Below, piece after piece: positions 1 to 13,700 of a stretch of DNA of 64,000 nt. This DNA is from Chrysogorgia sp. JL179-B06. Lineage: Eukaryota; Cnidaria; Anthozoa; Scleralcyonacea; Chrysogorgiidae. The DNA is taken from positions 582,001-646,000 of the forward strand of contig JAYKKM010000026.1 of assembly GCA_035772405.1 (NCBI GenBank), given 5' to 3'. The notes beneath the pieces were generated by a model. It did not search any database and was not told where the DNA came from. It was given only the letters and a program-made list of their open reading frames with translations. Positions within the stretch are counted from its first letter, which is position 1. Each line of letters begins with the position of its first letter. The position numbers and the translations under genes are program-made.

Positions 1-1790
1 ATTCGTTCTCCATGTACATGTACTTAGAGTTTGTTCCTCATGCGAAGTTTATTTATTACCAACTTTGTTTAGTTTAAGGTCCTCAGCTTCATTGGCTGGG
101 GCACTGTTTTAACCTTAGGGTTAAAGCAATTTGTTCTCCATGTATTTGGAGAAATTGGCTGGGGCACTGTTTTAACCTTAGGGTTAAAGCAATTTGTTTT
201 CCATGTATTTGGAGTTTGTTCCTCATGTGAGGTTTATTTATTACAAACTTTGTTTGGTTTAAAGTCCTCAGCTTCATTGGCTGGGGCACTGTTTTAACCT
301 TGGGGTTAACAATTTGTTCTCCATTTATTTGGAGAAATTGGCTGGGGCACTGTTTTAACCTTAGGGTTAAAGCAATTTGTTCTCCATGTATTTGGAGTTT
401 GTTCCTCATGTGAGGTTTATTTATTACCAACTTTGTTTAGTTTAAGGTCCTCAGCTTCATTGGCTGGGGCACTATCTTAACCTTAGGGTTAAAGCAATAT
501 GTTCTCCATGTATTTGTAGTTTGTTCCGCGTGTGAATTTTCTTCATTACCAACTTCGTTTAGTTTACGGTCCTCACCTTCATTGGCTGTGGCACTGTTTT
601 AACCTTAGTGTTAAAGCCATTCGTTCTCCATGTACATGTACTTAGAGTTTGTTCCTCATGCGAAGTTTATTTATTACCAACTTTGTTTAGTTTAAGGTCC
701 TCAGCTTCATTGGCTGGGGCACTGTTTTAACCTTAGGGTTAAAGCAATTTGTTCTGCATGTATTTGGAGAAATTGGCTGGGGCACTGTTTTAACCTTAGG
801 GTTAAAGCAATTTGTTTTCCATGTATTTGGAGTTTGTTCCTCATGTGAGATTTATTTATTACAAACTTTGTTTGGTTTAAAGTCCTCAGCTTCATTGGCT
901 GGGGCACTGTTTTAACCTTAGGGTGAATGCAATTTGTTCTCCATGTATATGGAGTTTGTTCCTCATGTGAGGTTTATTTATTACCAACTTAATTTGATTT
1001 AAGGTCGTCACATTCATTGGCCGGGGCACTGTTTTAACCTTAGGGTTAAAGAAATTTGTTCTCCATGTATTTGCAGTTTGTTCCTCATGTGAGGTTTATT
1101 TATTACCAACTTTGTTTGATTTAAGGTCCTCAGCTTCATTGGCTGGTACGTTGTTTTTACCTTAGGCTTAAAGCAATTTTTTCTCCATGTATTTGGAGTG
1201 TTAAAGCAATTTGTTCTCCATGTATTTGGAGAACTTTTCTGGGACACTGTTTTTGGCTGGAGCACTGTATTTGGAAAAATTAGCTGGGGTACTGTATTTG
1301 GAGAAATTAGCTGGGTACTGTTTTAACCTTATGGTTAAAGCAATTTGTTCTCCATGTATTTGGAGTTTGTTCCTCATGTGAGGATTATTTATTAGTAAAT
1401 TTGTTTGGTTTAAGGTCCTCAGCTTCATTGGCTGGGGCACTGTTTTAACCTTGGGGATAAGCAGTTGTTCTCCATGTACATGTATTTGGAGTTTGTTCCT
1501 CATGCGAGGTTTATTTATTACCAACTTTGTTTAGTTTAAGGTCCTCAGCTTCATTGGCTGGGGCACTGTTTTAAACTTAGGGTAAAGCAATTTGTTTTCC
1601 ATGTATTTGGAGTCTGTTCCACATGTGAGGTTTCTTTATTACCAACTTTGTTTGGTTTAAGGTCCTCAGTTTCATTGGCTGGGGCACTGTTTTAACCTTA
1701 GGGTTAAAGCAATTTGTTCTCCATGTACATGTATTTGGAGTTTGTTCCTCATGCGAAGTTTATTTATTACCAACTTTGTTTGCTTTAAAG
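1..1790. repeat. Satellite array, ~122-bp monomer (left end)
   Basis: Tandem degenerate monomers of about 122 bp. Each contains the near-palindrome TTAACCTTAGGGTTAA, then TTGTTCTCCATGTATTTGGAG, TTTATTTATTACCAAC and CTTCATTGGCTGGGGCACTG. Period 122 was measured between successive CACTG boxes (for example 3218 and 3340). Shorter variants recur: a monomer lacking its middle (~62 bp), a 28-bp unit (CACTGTATTTGGAGAAATTGGCTGGGG-type) and an 18-bp unit (CACTGTTTTTGGCTGGGG). Open frames through it are repetitive, run on both strands and follow the monomer, so they are not genes. Confidence 0.95.
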
Positions 1791-2572
1791 GGCATATGAA
1801 CCGTAAATTGAGATGAATTTTTTATTGATTTATTTGAAAGAACCAATAAAACGATAAAGATTGGCTTTTTACAGTTCTTTCATATCTTATCTCGTTCTCG
1901 AGTTATTCGAGGTTGTGTAATATGACCTATGACGTCACAAGTTGTACCCGCCATTATGACCAATTTGAAAATGAAGCATATCTTCAAAACTATTGAATGA
2001 AATTTCTCGAAACTTTGCATAAGTATACAGTTCACTAAATTGAATTTCCCCATGTCAACGCTATCGTTACCACAGTGACAGATTATTTCCCAGATTCCTT
2101 TCTTTCTGAACCAAAAAATTATATTTTCTAGCATGCGCTGCAAAGATTATGATTTGAAGTTTTTCTGTTTTCTTGGCAATGCTATTGAAAATATACTTCA
2201 CTTGTCCACAGTCAAAAATTGTTTTATAAATGACAGAAAACAAAGAAGTTTTTTAAAAGATGAACGGAGCCTGATAACTAATCTGTTACTATGGCAACGA
2301 TAAAGTAGACATGGGATATTCAATTTAGTGAACTGTATACTTATGGAAAGTTTCAAGCAATTTTATGCAATAGTTTTGAAGATATGCTTCATTTTCAGAT
2401 TGGTCATAACGGTGGGTACACCTTGTGACGTCATAGGTCATATTATACAACCTCGAATAACTTGAGAACGAGATAAGATATGAAAGAACTGGAAAAAGCC
2501 ATTCTTTACCATTTTATGCGTTCTTTGAAATAAATCAATAAAAATGTCATCTCAATTTACGGTTCATATGCC
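1791..2572. mobile_element. Foldback/MITE-like element with ~270-bp inverted arms
   Basis: The element begins GGCATATGAACCGTAAATTGAGATG and ends with the inverse complement. The two arms (about 1791-2060 and 2300-2572) are imperfect inverted repeats; for example the block around TATGACCTATGACGTCACAAG near 1920 pairs with that near 2430. No transposase frame is visible in the ~240-bp middle. It interrupts the satellite: left flank ends GCTTTAAAG, and right flank resumes at ACTGTTTTAACC, skipping about 30 bp of monomer, so I see no target duplication. It is probably a non-autonomous DNA transposon; the family is unknown. Confidence 0.75.
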
Positions 2573-4212
2573 ACTGTTTTAACCTTGGCGTTAAGCAATT
2601 GTTATTCGTGTACATGTATTATGAGTTTGTTCCTCATGCGAGGTTTATTTATTACAAACTTTGTTTAGTTTAAGATCCTCACCTTCATTGGCTAGGGCAC
2701 TGTTTTAACCTTAGGGTTAAAGCAAATTGTTCTCCATGTATTTGGAGAACTTGGCTGGGGAACTGTTTTTGGCTAGAGCACTGTTTTTGGCTGGGGCACT
2801 GTATTTGGAGAAATTGGCTGGGGCACTGTTTTAACCTTAGGGTTAAAGCAATTTATTCTCCATGTATTTGGAGAACTTGGCTGGGGCACTGTATTTGAAG
2901 AACTTCGCTGGGACACTGTATTTGAAGAACTTGGCTGGAGCACTGTATTTGGAGAAATTGGCAGCAGGGCACTGTTTTAACCTTAGGGTTAAAGCAATTT
3001 GTTCTCCATGTATTTGGAGCTTGTTCCTCATATGAGGTTTATTTTTTACCAACTTTGTTTGGTTTAAGGTCCCCAGCTTCATTGGCCGGTGCGTTGTTTT
3101 AACCTTAGGGTTAAAGGAAATTGTTCTCCATGTATTTGGAGAACTTAGCTGGGGCACTGTTTTTGGCTGGAGCACTGGTTTTGGCTGAGGCACTGTATTT
3201 GGAGAAATTGGCTGGGGCACTGTTTTAACCTTAGGGTTAAAGCAATTTGTTCTCCATGTATTTGGAGTTTGTTCCCCATGTGAGGTTTATTTATTACCAA
3301 CTTTGTTAGGTTTAAGGTCCTCATCTTCATTGGCTGGGGCACTGTTTTAACCGTGGGGATAAGCAATTGTTCTCGATGTACACGTATTTGCAGTTTGTTC
3401 CTCATGCGAGGTTTATTTATTACAAACTTTGTTTAGTTCAAGCTCCTCAGCTTCATTGGCTGGGGCACTGTTTTAACCTTAGGGTTAAAGCAATTTGTTC
3501 TCCATGTATTTGGAGAACTTGGCTGCGGCACTGTATTTGGAGAAATTGGCTGCGGCACTGTTTTAACCTTAGGTTTAACCAATTTATTCTCCATGTATTT
3601 GGAGATTTTTCCTCATATGAAGTTTATTTATTACCAACTTTGTTTGGTTTAAGGTCCTCAGCTTCATTGGCGGGTGCGTTGTTTCAACCTTAGGGTTAAT
3701 GAAAATTGTTCTCCATGTATTTGGAGTTTGTTCCTCATGTTAGGTTTATTTATTACCAAATTTGTTTAGATTACGGTCCTCACCTTCATTGGGTGGGGCA
3801 CTGTTTTAACCTTAGTGTTAAAGAACATTGTTCTCCATGTATTCGGAGAACTTGGCCTGGGCACTGTTTTTGGCTCGGGCACTGTTTTTGGCTGGGGCGG
3901 TGTTTTTGGCAGGGGCTCTGTATTTGGAGAAATTGGCTGGGGTACTGTTTTAACCTGAGGATTAAGCAATTTATTCTCCATCTATTTGGAGAAATTGGCT
4001 GGGGCACTGTATGTGGGGAAATTGGCTGGGGCACTGTATTTGGAGAAATTGGCTAGGGCACTGTACTTGGAGAAATTGCCTGTGGCACTGTTTTAACCTT
4101 TGTGTTAAAGCAGTTTGTTCTCCGTGTATTTTGAGTTTGTTCCTCATGTGAGGTTTATTTATTACCAACTTGTTTGATTTAAGGTCCTCGCCTTCATTGG
4201 CTGGGGCACTGT
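2573..4212. repeat. Satellite array, ~122-bp monomer
   Basis: This is the same satellite as at the left end, rich in the 28-bp and 18-bp sub-units (runs of GGCTGGGGCACTG) between 2750 and 3220 and between 3840 and 4090. From about 2969 it belongs to the first copy of the 5.5-kb higher-order repeat. Confidence 0.93.
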
Positions 4213-5263
4213 TTGTACTATTGACTTCTTTTCCATAAAATCCGGTATTGCACGCACAATAAAAGTAATTTTCAATATAATTAACTTGTGTATCATTAAT
4301 ATTGCATAAAGACCATTGCAATTGTTTGCCAAAGAAATAAAGTGAGAATAAAGTTAATATGGAAAAAGGTCTTGTATTAAATTATCAAATGTATTTGATT
4401 GCACTATAGAATTCATTGCCATCAAATCCGGTATTGCAATAACGATAAAAGTAATTTTCAGTGTAATTAACTTGTGTAGCATTAATATGGCATAAAATAC
4501 CATTGCAATTATTTTGCTCAATAAATAAAGTGAGAATATCCTTTTATTGAAAATACCTTATTTTAAATTATCAAATGTACTTAATTGTACTACTGAATTG
4601 GTTGCAATCTAATCCGGTATTGCACTCACAATAAAAGTAATTTTCAGTAGAATTATCTTGTGTAGAATTAATATGGCACAAAGATACATTGTAATTGTTT
4701 GCTAAAGGAATTAAGTTAGAATAAAGTAATTGTTGAAAAAGCTTTCTATTAAATTATCAAATATACTTACTTGTACTATTGACTTCTTTTCCATCAAAAG
4801 TCTTGTATTAAATTATCAAATGTATTTAATTGCACTATAGAATTCATTGCCATTAAATCCGGTATTGCAATAACAATAAAAGCAATTTTCAGTGTAATTG
4901 ACTTGTGTCGCATTAATATGGCATAAAATACCACTGCAATTGTTTGCTCAATAAATAAAGTGAGAATATCCTTATTATTGAAAATATCTTATTTTAAATT
5001 ATAAATGTACTTAATTGTACAACTGAATTCCTTGCAAACTAATCCGTAATTGCACTCACAATAAAAAATAATTTTCAGTAGAATAAACTTTTGTAGAAAT
5101 AACATGGTACAAAGAACCATTGTAATTGTTTCCTAAAGGAATTAAGTTAGAATAAAGTAATTATTGAAAAAGCCTTCTATTAAATTATCAAATATACTTA
5201 CTTGTACTATAGAATTGTTGCCATCAAATCCGGTATTGCAATGACAATAAAAGCAATTTACAG
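4213..5263 (-). pseudogene. Tandem EGF-like exon relics, block 1
   Basis: This AT-rich block has a period near 185 bp and is unlike the satellite. On the minus strand each unit reads as a small exon of about 40 codons. It is preceded by an AG acceptor after a T-rich tract (TTCCTTTAG or TTATTGAG) and followed in the better copies by a GTAAGTAT donor. The encoded pattern is N-N-C-N-G, then C-H-I-N, then ENYFYC-x-C-N-x-G-x-x-G, which resembles an EGF-like Cys module. About five to six copies occur here, most with frame or cysteine losses (for example Cys to Arg in the copy near 4,460). At both ends the block passes abruptly into satellite. No complete gene can be built; a short Cys-rich module other than EGF is possible. 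Confidence 0.5.
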
Positions 5264-8200
5264 AGGTTTATTTATTACCAATTTTGTTTGGTTTAAGGTC
5301 GTCAGCTTCATTGGCTGGTGCGTTGTTTTAACGTTAGGATTAAAGCAATTTGTTCTACATGTATTTGGAGAACTTGGCTGGGGCAGTGTTTTAACATTAG
5401 GGTTAAAGCAATTTGTTCTACATGTATTTGGAGTTTGTTCCTCATGTAAGGTTTATTTATCACCAACTTTGTTTAGTTTACGGTCCTCGCCTGCATTGGC
5501 TGTGGCACTCTTATAACCTTAGGGTTAAAGCAATTCGTTCTCCATGTATTTGGAGTTTGTTCCTCATGTGAGGTTTATTTATTACCAACTTGTTTGGTTT
5601 AACGTCCTCAGCTTCATTGGCTGCGGCACTGTTTTAACCTTAGCGTTAAAGCAATTTGTTCTCCACATGTACTTGGAGTTTGTTCCTCATGCGAGGTTTA
5701 TTTATTACCAACTTTGTTTGGTTTAAGGTCCTCACCTTCATTAGCTGGGGGCACTGTTTTAACCTTAGGGTTAAAGCAATTTGTTCTCCATGTACATGTA
5801 TTTGGAGTTTGTTCCTCATGCGAGGTTTATTTATTACAAACTTTGTTTAGTTTACGCTCCTCAACTTCATTGCCTGGGGCACTGTTTTAACCTCGGGTTA
5901 AACAATTTGTTTTCCATGTATTTGGAGAACTTGGCTGGGCACTGTTTTTGGCTGGGGCACTGTATTTGGATAAATTGGCTGGGGCACTGTTTTAATATTA
6001 TGGTTAAAGAAATGTATTCTCCGTGTATTTGGAGTTTGTTCCTAATGCGAGGTTTATTTATTACCAACTTTGTTTAGTTTAAGGTGCTCAGCTTCATTGG
6101 CTGGGGCACTGTTTTACCTAAGGTTTATAGCAATTTGTTCTCTATGTATTTGGAGTGTTAAAGCAATTTGTTCTCCAAGTATTTAGAGAACTTGACTGGG
6201 GCACCGTTTTTGGCTGGAGCACTGTATTTGGAGAAATTAGCTGGGGCACTGTTTTAACCTTAGGGTTAAAGAAATTTGTTCTCCGTGTGTTTGGAGTTTG
6301 TTCCTCATGCGAGGTTTATTTATTACCAACTTTGTTTAGTTTAAGGTCCTCAGCTTCATTGGCTGGGGCACTGTTTTAACCTTAGGGTTAAAGCAATTTG
6401 TTCTCCATGTATTTGGAGAAATTGGCTGGGGCACTGTTTTAACCTAGCGTTAAAGCAATTGTTCTCCATGTATTTGGAGATTGTTCCTCATGCGAGGTTT
6501 ATTTATTACCAACTTTGTTTGGTTTAAGGTCCTCGGCTTCATTGGCTGGTGCGTTGTTTTAAGCTTAGGGTGAATGCAATTTGTTCTCCATGTATATGGA
6601 GTTTGTTCCTCATGTGAGGTTTATTTATTACCAACTTTCTTTGGTTTTAGGTCCTCAGCTTCATTGGCTGGCGCACTGTTTTAACCTTAGGGTTAAGCAA
6701 TTGTTCTTCGTGTACATGTATTTGGAGTTTGTTCCTCATGCGAAGTTTATTAATTACCAACTTTGTTTGGTTTAAGGTCCTCACCTTCATTGGCTGGGGC
6801 ACTGTTTTAACCTTAGGATTAAATTAATTTGTTCTCCACGCATTTGGAGTTTGTTGCGCATGTGAAGTTTCTTTATTACCAACTTTGTTTGTTTACGCTC
6901 CTCACCTTCATTGGCTGCGGCACTGTTTTAACCTTAGGATTAAAGCAATTTGTTCTCCATGTACATGTATTTGGAGTTTGTTCCTCTTTATTACCAACTT
7001 TCTTTCGTTTTATGTCCTCAGGTTCATTGACTGGGGAAATGTTTTAAACTTGGGGTTAACCAATTTGTTCTCCATGTATTTGGAGTTTGTTGCTCATGTG
7101 AGGTTTATTTATTACCAACTTTGTTTAGTTTAAGGTCCTCAGCTTCATTGGCTGTTGCACGGGTTTAAACTGAGGGTAAAACAATTTGTTTTCCATGTAT
7201 TTGGAGTTTGTTACCAACTTTGTTCAGTTTAAGGTCCTCACCTTCATTGGCAGTTGCACTGTTTTAAACTTAGCGTTAAAGAAACACATTTTCCATATAT
7301 TTGGAGTTTGTTCCTCTTGTGAGGTTTATTTATTACCAATTTTGTTCAGTTTAAGGTTCTCGCCTTCATTGGTTGCTGCACTGTTTTAAACTTAGGGTAA
7401 AGCAATTTGTTTTCCATGTACTTAGAGTTTGTTCCGCATGCGAAGTTTATTTATTACCAACTTTGTTTAGTTTAAGGTCCTCAGCTTCATTGGCTGGGGC
7501 ACTGTTTTAACCTTAGGGTTAAAGCAATTTGTTCTCCATGTATTTGGAGAAATTGGCTAGGGCACTGTTTTAACCTTAGGGTTAAAGCAATTTGTTTTCC
7601 ATGTATTTGGAGTTTGTTCCTCGTGTGAAGTTTATTTATCACCAACTTTGTTTAGTTTAAGGTCCTCAGCTTCATTGGCTGGGGCACTGTTTTTACCTTA
7701 GGCTTAAAGCAATTTGTTCTCCATGTATTTGGAGTGTTAAAGCAATTTGTTCTCCATGTATTTGGAGAACTTTTCTGGGACACTGTTTTTGGCTGAAGCA
7801 CTGTATTTGGAGAAATTAGCTGGGGTTACTGTATTTGGAGAAATTAGCTGGGCACTGTGTTAACCTTATGGTTAAAGCAATTTGTTCTCCATGTATTTGG
7901 AGTTTGTTCCTCATGTGAGGTTTATTTATTAGTAAATTTGTTTGGTTTAAGGTCCTCAGCTTCATTGGCTGGGGCACTGTTTTAACCTTGGGAATAAGCA
8001 GTTGTTCTCCATGTACATGTATTTGGAGTTTGTTCCTCATGCGAGGTTTATTTATTACCAACTTTGTTTAGTTTAAGGTCCTCAGCTTCATTGGCTGGGG
8101 CACTGTTTTAACCTTGGGGATAAGCAATTGTTCTCCATGTACATGCATTTGCAGTTTGTTCCTCATGCGATGTTTATTTATTACCAACTTCATTGGCTGG

Positions 8201-9723
8201 GGCACTGTTTTAATCTTAGGGTTAATGCAATTTGTTCTCAATGTATTTGGAGAACTTGGCTGGGGCACTGTTTTTGGCTGGAGCAGTGTGTTTGGAGAAA
8301 TTAGCTGGGGCGCTGTATTTGGAGAAATTAGCTTGGTCACTGTTTTAACCTTAGGGTTAAAGCAATTTGTTCTCCATGTATTTGGAGAACTTGGCGGGGG
8401 CACTGTTTTTGGCTCGGGCACTGTTTTTGGCTCGGGCGCTGTTTTTGGTGGAGCACTGTATTTGGAGAAATTAGCTGGGGCACTGTTTTAACCTTAGGGT
8501 TAAAGCAATTTGTTCTCCATGTATTTGGAGTTTGTTCCTCATATGAGGTTTATTTTTTACCAACTTTGTTTGGTTTAAGGTCCCCAGCTTCATTGGCCGG
8601 TGCGTTGTTTTAACCTTAGGGTTAAAGGAAATTGTTCTCCATGTATTTGGAGAACTTAGCTGGGGCACTGTTTTTGGCTGGAGCACTGGTTTTGGCTGAG
8701 GCACTGTATTTGGAGAAATTGGCTGGGGCACTGTTTTAACCTTAGGGTTAAAGCAATTTGTTCTCCATGTATTTGGAGTTTGTTCCCCATGTGAGGTTTA
8801 TTTATTACCAACTTTGTTAGGTTTAAGGTCCTCATCTTCATTGGCTGGGGCACTGTTTTAACCGTGGGGATAAGCAATTGTTCTCGATGTACACGTATTT
8901 GCAGTTTGTTCCTCATGCGAGGTTTATTTATTACAAACTTTGTTTAGTTCAAGCTCCTCAGCTTCATTGGCTGGGGCACTGTTTTAACCTTAGGGTTAAA
9001 GCAATTTGTTCTCCATGTATTTGGAGAACTTGGCTGCGGCACTGTATTTGGAGAAATTGGCTGCGGCACTGTTTTAACCTTAGGTTTAACCAATTTATTC
9101 TCCATGTATTTGGAGATTTTTCCTCATATGAAGTTTATTTATTACCAACTTTGTTTGGTTTAAGGTCCTCAGCTTCATTGGCGGGTGCGTTGTTTCAACC
9201 TTAGGGTTAATGAAAATTGTTCTCCATGTATTTGGAGTTTGTTCCTCATGTTAGGTTTATTTATTACCAAATTTGTTTAGATTACGGTCCTCACCTTCAT
9301 TGGGTGGGGCACTGTTTTAACCTTAGTGTTAAAGAACATTGTTCTCCATGTATTCGGAGAACTTGGCCTGGGCACTGTTTTTGGCTCGGGCACTGTTTTT
9401 GGCTGGGGCGGTGTTTTTGGCAGGGGCTCTGTATTTGGAGAAATTGGCTGGGGTACTGTTTTAACCTGAGGATTAAGCAATTTATTCTCCATCTATTTGG
9501 AGAAATTGGCTGGGGCACTGTATGTGGGGAAATTGGCTGGGGCACTGTATTTGGAGAAATTGGCTAGGGCACTGTACTTGGAGAAATTGCCTGTGGCACT
9601 GTTTTAACCTTTGTGTTAAAGCAGTTTGTTCTCCGTGTATTTTGAGTTTGTTCCTCATGTGAGGTTTATTTATTACCAACTTGTTTGATTTAAGGTCCTC
9701 GCCTTCATTGGCTGGGGCACTGT
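5264..9723. repeat. Satellite array, ~122-bp monomer
   Basis: Continuous degenerate monomers with sub-unit runs near 8,230-8,480 (GGCTCGGGCACTGTTTTTGG type). The border between the two 5.5-kb higher-order copies lies at about 8,480. No gene is seen. Confidence 0.93.
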
Positions 9724-10774
9724 TTGTACTATTGACTTCTTTTCCATAAAATCCGGTATTGCACGCACAATAAAAGTAATTTTCAATATAATTAACTTGT
9801 GTATCATTAATATTGCATAAAGACCATTGCAATTGTTTGCCAAAGAAATAAAGTGAGAATAAAGTTAATATGGAAAAAGGTCTTGTATTAAATTATCAAA
9901 TGTATTTGATTGCACTATAGAATTCATTGCCATCAAATCCGGTATTGCAATAACGATAAAAGTAATTTTCAGTGTAATTAACTTGTGTAGCATTAATATG
10001 GCATAAAATACCATTGCAATTATTTTGCTCAATAAATAAAGTGAGAATATCCTTTTATTGAAAATACCTTATTTTAAATTATCAAATGTACTTAATTGTA
10101 CTACTGAATTGGTTGCAATCTAATCCGGTATTGCACTCACAATAAAAGTAATTTTCAGTAGAATTATCTTGTGTAGAATTAATATGGCACAAAGATACAT
10201 TGTAATTGTTTGCTAAAGGAATTAAGTTAGAATAAAGTAATTGTTGAAAAAGCTTTCTATTAAATTATCAAATATACTTACTTGTACTATTGACTTCTTT
10301 TCCATCAAAAGTCTTGTATTAAATTATCAAATGTATTTAATTGCACTATAGAATTCATTGCCATTAAATCCGGTATTGCAATAACAATAAAAGCAATTTT
10401 CAGTGTAATTGACTTGTGTCGCATTAATATGGCATAAAATACCACTGCAATTGTTTGCTCAATAAATAAAGTGAGAATATCCTTATTATTGAAAATATCT
10501 TATTTTAAATTATAAATGTACTTAATTGTACAACTGAATTCCTTGCAAACTAATCCGTAATTGCACTCACAATAAAAAATAATTTTCAGTAGAATAAACT
10601 TTTGTAGAAATAACATGGTACAAAGAACCATTGTAATTGTTTCCTAAAGGAATTAAGTTAGAATAAAGTAATTATTGAAAAAGCCTTCTATTAAATTATC
10701 AAATATACTTACTTGTACTATAGAATTGTTGCCATCAAATCCGGTATTGCAATGACAATAAAAGCAATTTACAG
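9724..10774 (-). pseudogene. Tandem EGF-like exon relics, block 2
   Basis: This is the copy of the block at 4213-5263 carried along in the second 5.5-kb higher-order repeat; I see no informative difference between them. It has the same minus-strand exon-like units of ~40 codons with acceptor- and donor-like borders and damaged frames. Confidence 0.5.
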
Positions 10775-13700
10775 AGGTTTATTTATTACCAATTTTGTTT
10801 GGTTTAAGGTCGTCAGCTTCATTGGCTGGTGCGTTGTTTTAACGTTAGGATTAAAGCAATTTGTTCTACATGTATTTGGAGAACTTGGCTGGGGCAGTGT
10901 TTTAACATTAGGGTTAAAGCAATTTGTTCTACATGTATTTGGAGTTTGTTCCTCATGTAAGGTTTATTTATCACCAACTTTGTTTAGTTTACGGTCCTCG
11001 CCTGCATTGGCTGTGGCACTCTTATAACCTTAGGGTTAAAGCAATTCGTTCTCCATGTATTTGGAGTTTGTTCCTCATGTGAGGTTTATTTATTACCAAC
11101 TTGTTTGGTTTAACGTCCTCAGCTTCATTGGCTGCGGCACTGTTTTAACCTTAGCGTTAAAGCAATTTGTTCTCCACATGTACTTGGAGTTTGTTCCTCA
11201 TGCGAGGTTTATTTATTACCAACTTTGTTTGGTTTAAGGTCCTCACCTTCATTAGCTGGGGGCACTGTTTTAACCTTAGGGTTAAAGCAATTTGTTCTCC
11301 ATGTACATGTATTTGGAGTTTGTTCCTCATGCGAGGTTTATTTATTACAAACTTTGTTTAGTTTACGCTCCTTAACTTCATTGGCTGGGGCACTGTTTTA
11401 ACCTCGGGTTAAACAATTTGTTTTCCATGTATTTGGAGAACTTGGCTGGGCACTCTTTTTGGCTGGGGCACTGTATTTGGATAAATTGGCTGGGGCACTG
11501 TTTTAATATTATGGTTAAAGAAATGTATTCTCCGTGTATTTGGAGTTTGTTCCTAATGCGAGGTTTATTTATTACCAACTTTGTTTAGTTTAAGGTGCTC
11601 AGCTTCATTGGCTGGGGCACTGTTTTACCTAAGGTTTATAGCAATTTGTTCTCTATGTATTTGGAGTGTTAAAGCAATTTGTTCTCCAAGTATTTAGAGA
11701 ACTTGACTGGGGCACCGTTTTTGGCTGGAGCACTGTATTTGGAGAAATTAGCTGGGGCACTGTTTTAACCTTAGGGTTAAAGAAATTTGTTCTCCGTGTG
11801 TTTGGAGTTTGTTCCTCATGCGAGGTTTATTTATTACCAACTTTGTTTAGTTTAAGGTCCTCAGCTTCATTGGCTGGGGCACTGTTTTAACCTTAGGGTT
11901 AAAGCAATTTGTTCTCCATGTATTTGGAGAAATTGGCTGGGGCACTGTTTTAACCTAGCGTTAAAGCAATTGTTCTCCATGTATTTGGAGATTGTTCCTC
12001 ATGCGAGGTTTATTTATTACCAACTTTGTTTGGTTTAAGGTCCTCGGCTTCATTGGCTGGTGCGTTGTTTTAAGCTTAGGGTGAATGCAATTTGTTCTCC
12101 ATGTATATGGAGTTTGTTCCTCATGTGAGGTTTATTTATTACCAACTTTCTTTGGTTTTAGGTCCTCAGCTTCATTGGCTGGCGCACTGTTTTAACCTTA
12201 GGGTTAAGCAATTGTTCTTCGTGTACATGTATTTGGAGTTTGTTCCTCATGCGAAGTTTATTAATTACCAACTTTGTTTGGTTTAAGGTCCTCACCTTCA
12301 TTGGCTGGGGCACTGTTTTAACCTTAGGATTAAATTAATTTGTTCTCCACGCATTTGGAGTTTGTTGCGCATGTGAAGTTTCTTTATTACCAACTTTGTT
12401 TGTTTACGCTCCTCACCTTCATTGGCTGCGGCACTGTTTTAACCTTAGGATTAAAGCAATTTGTTCTCCATGTACATGTATTTGGAGTTTGTTCCTCATG
12501 TGAGGTTTATTTATTACCAACTTTCTTTCGTTTTATGTCCTCAGGTTCATTGACTGGGGAAATGTTTTAAACTTGGGGTTAACCAATTTGTTCTCCATGT
12601 ATTTGGAGTTTGTTGCTCATGTGAGGTTTATTTATTACCAACTTTGTTTAGTTTAAGGTCCTCAGCTTCATTGGCTGTTGCACGGGTTTAAACTGAGGGT
12701 AAAACAATTTGTTTTCCATGTATTTGGAGTTTGTTACCAACTTTGTTCAGTTTAAGGTCCTCACCTTCATTGGCAGTTGCACTGTTTTAAACTTAGCGTT
12801 AAAGAAACACATTTTCCATATATTTGGAGTTTGTTCCTCTTGTGAGGTTTATTTATTACCAATTTTGTTCAGTTTAAGGTTCTCGCCTTCATTGGTTGCT
12901 GCACTGTTTTAAACTTAGGGTAAAGCAATTTGTTTTCCATGTACTTAGAGTTTGTTCCGCATGCGAAGTTTATTTATTACCAACTTTGTTTAGTTTAAGG
13001 TCCTCAGCTTCATTGGCTGGGGCACTGTTTTAACCTTAGGGTTAAAGCAACTTGTTCTCCATGTATTTGGAGAAATTGGCTAGGGCACTGTTTTAACCTT
13101 AGGGTTAAAGCAATTTGTTTTCCATGTATTTGGAGTTTGTTCCTCGTGTGAAGTTTATTTATCACCAACTTTGTTTAGTTTAAGGTCCTCAGCTTCATTG
13201 GCTGGGGCACTGTTTTTACCTTAGGCTTAAAGCAATTTGTTCTCCATGTATTTGGAGTGTTAAAGCAATTTGTTCTCCATGTATTTGGAGAACTTTTCTG
13301 GGACACTGTGTTAACCTTATGGTTAAAGCAATTTGTTCTCTGGGGTTACTGTATTTGGAGAAATTAGCTGGGCACTGTGTTAACCTTATGGTTAAAGCAA
13401 TTTGTTCTCCATGTATTTGGAGTTTGTTCCTCATGTGAGGTTTATTTATTAGTAAATTTGTTTGGTTTAAGGTCCTCAGCTTCATTGGCTGGGGCACTGT
13501 TTTAACCTTGGGAATAAGCAGTTGTTCTCCATGTACATGTATTTGGAGTTTGTTCCTCATGCGAGGTTTATTTATTACCAACTTTGTTTAGTTTAAGGTC
13601 CTCAGCTTCATTGGCTGGGGCACTGTTTTAACCTTGGGGATAAGCAATTGTTCTCCATGTACATGCATTTGGAGTTTGTTCCTCATGCGATGTTTATTTA

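Noticed and set aside
89..1524. Open frames on both strands of the satellite array (repeating K-L-Q-I-H-G-E-Q or F-V-L-H-V-F-G sequence)
   Set aside because: They follow the monomer, occur in every copy on both strands and match no gene structure; they are chance frames in a repeat with few stops.
1..1790. Telomere
   Set aside because: TTAGGG occurs once per 122-bp monomer inside a palindrome, not as tandem hexamers, and the array continues on both sides of the window.
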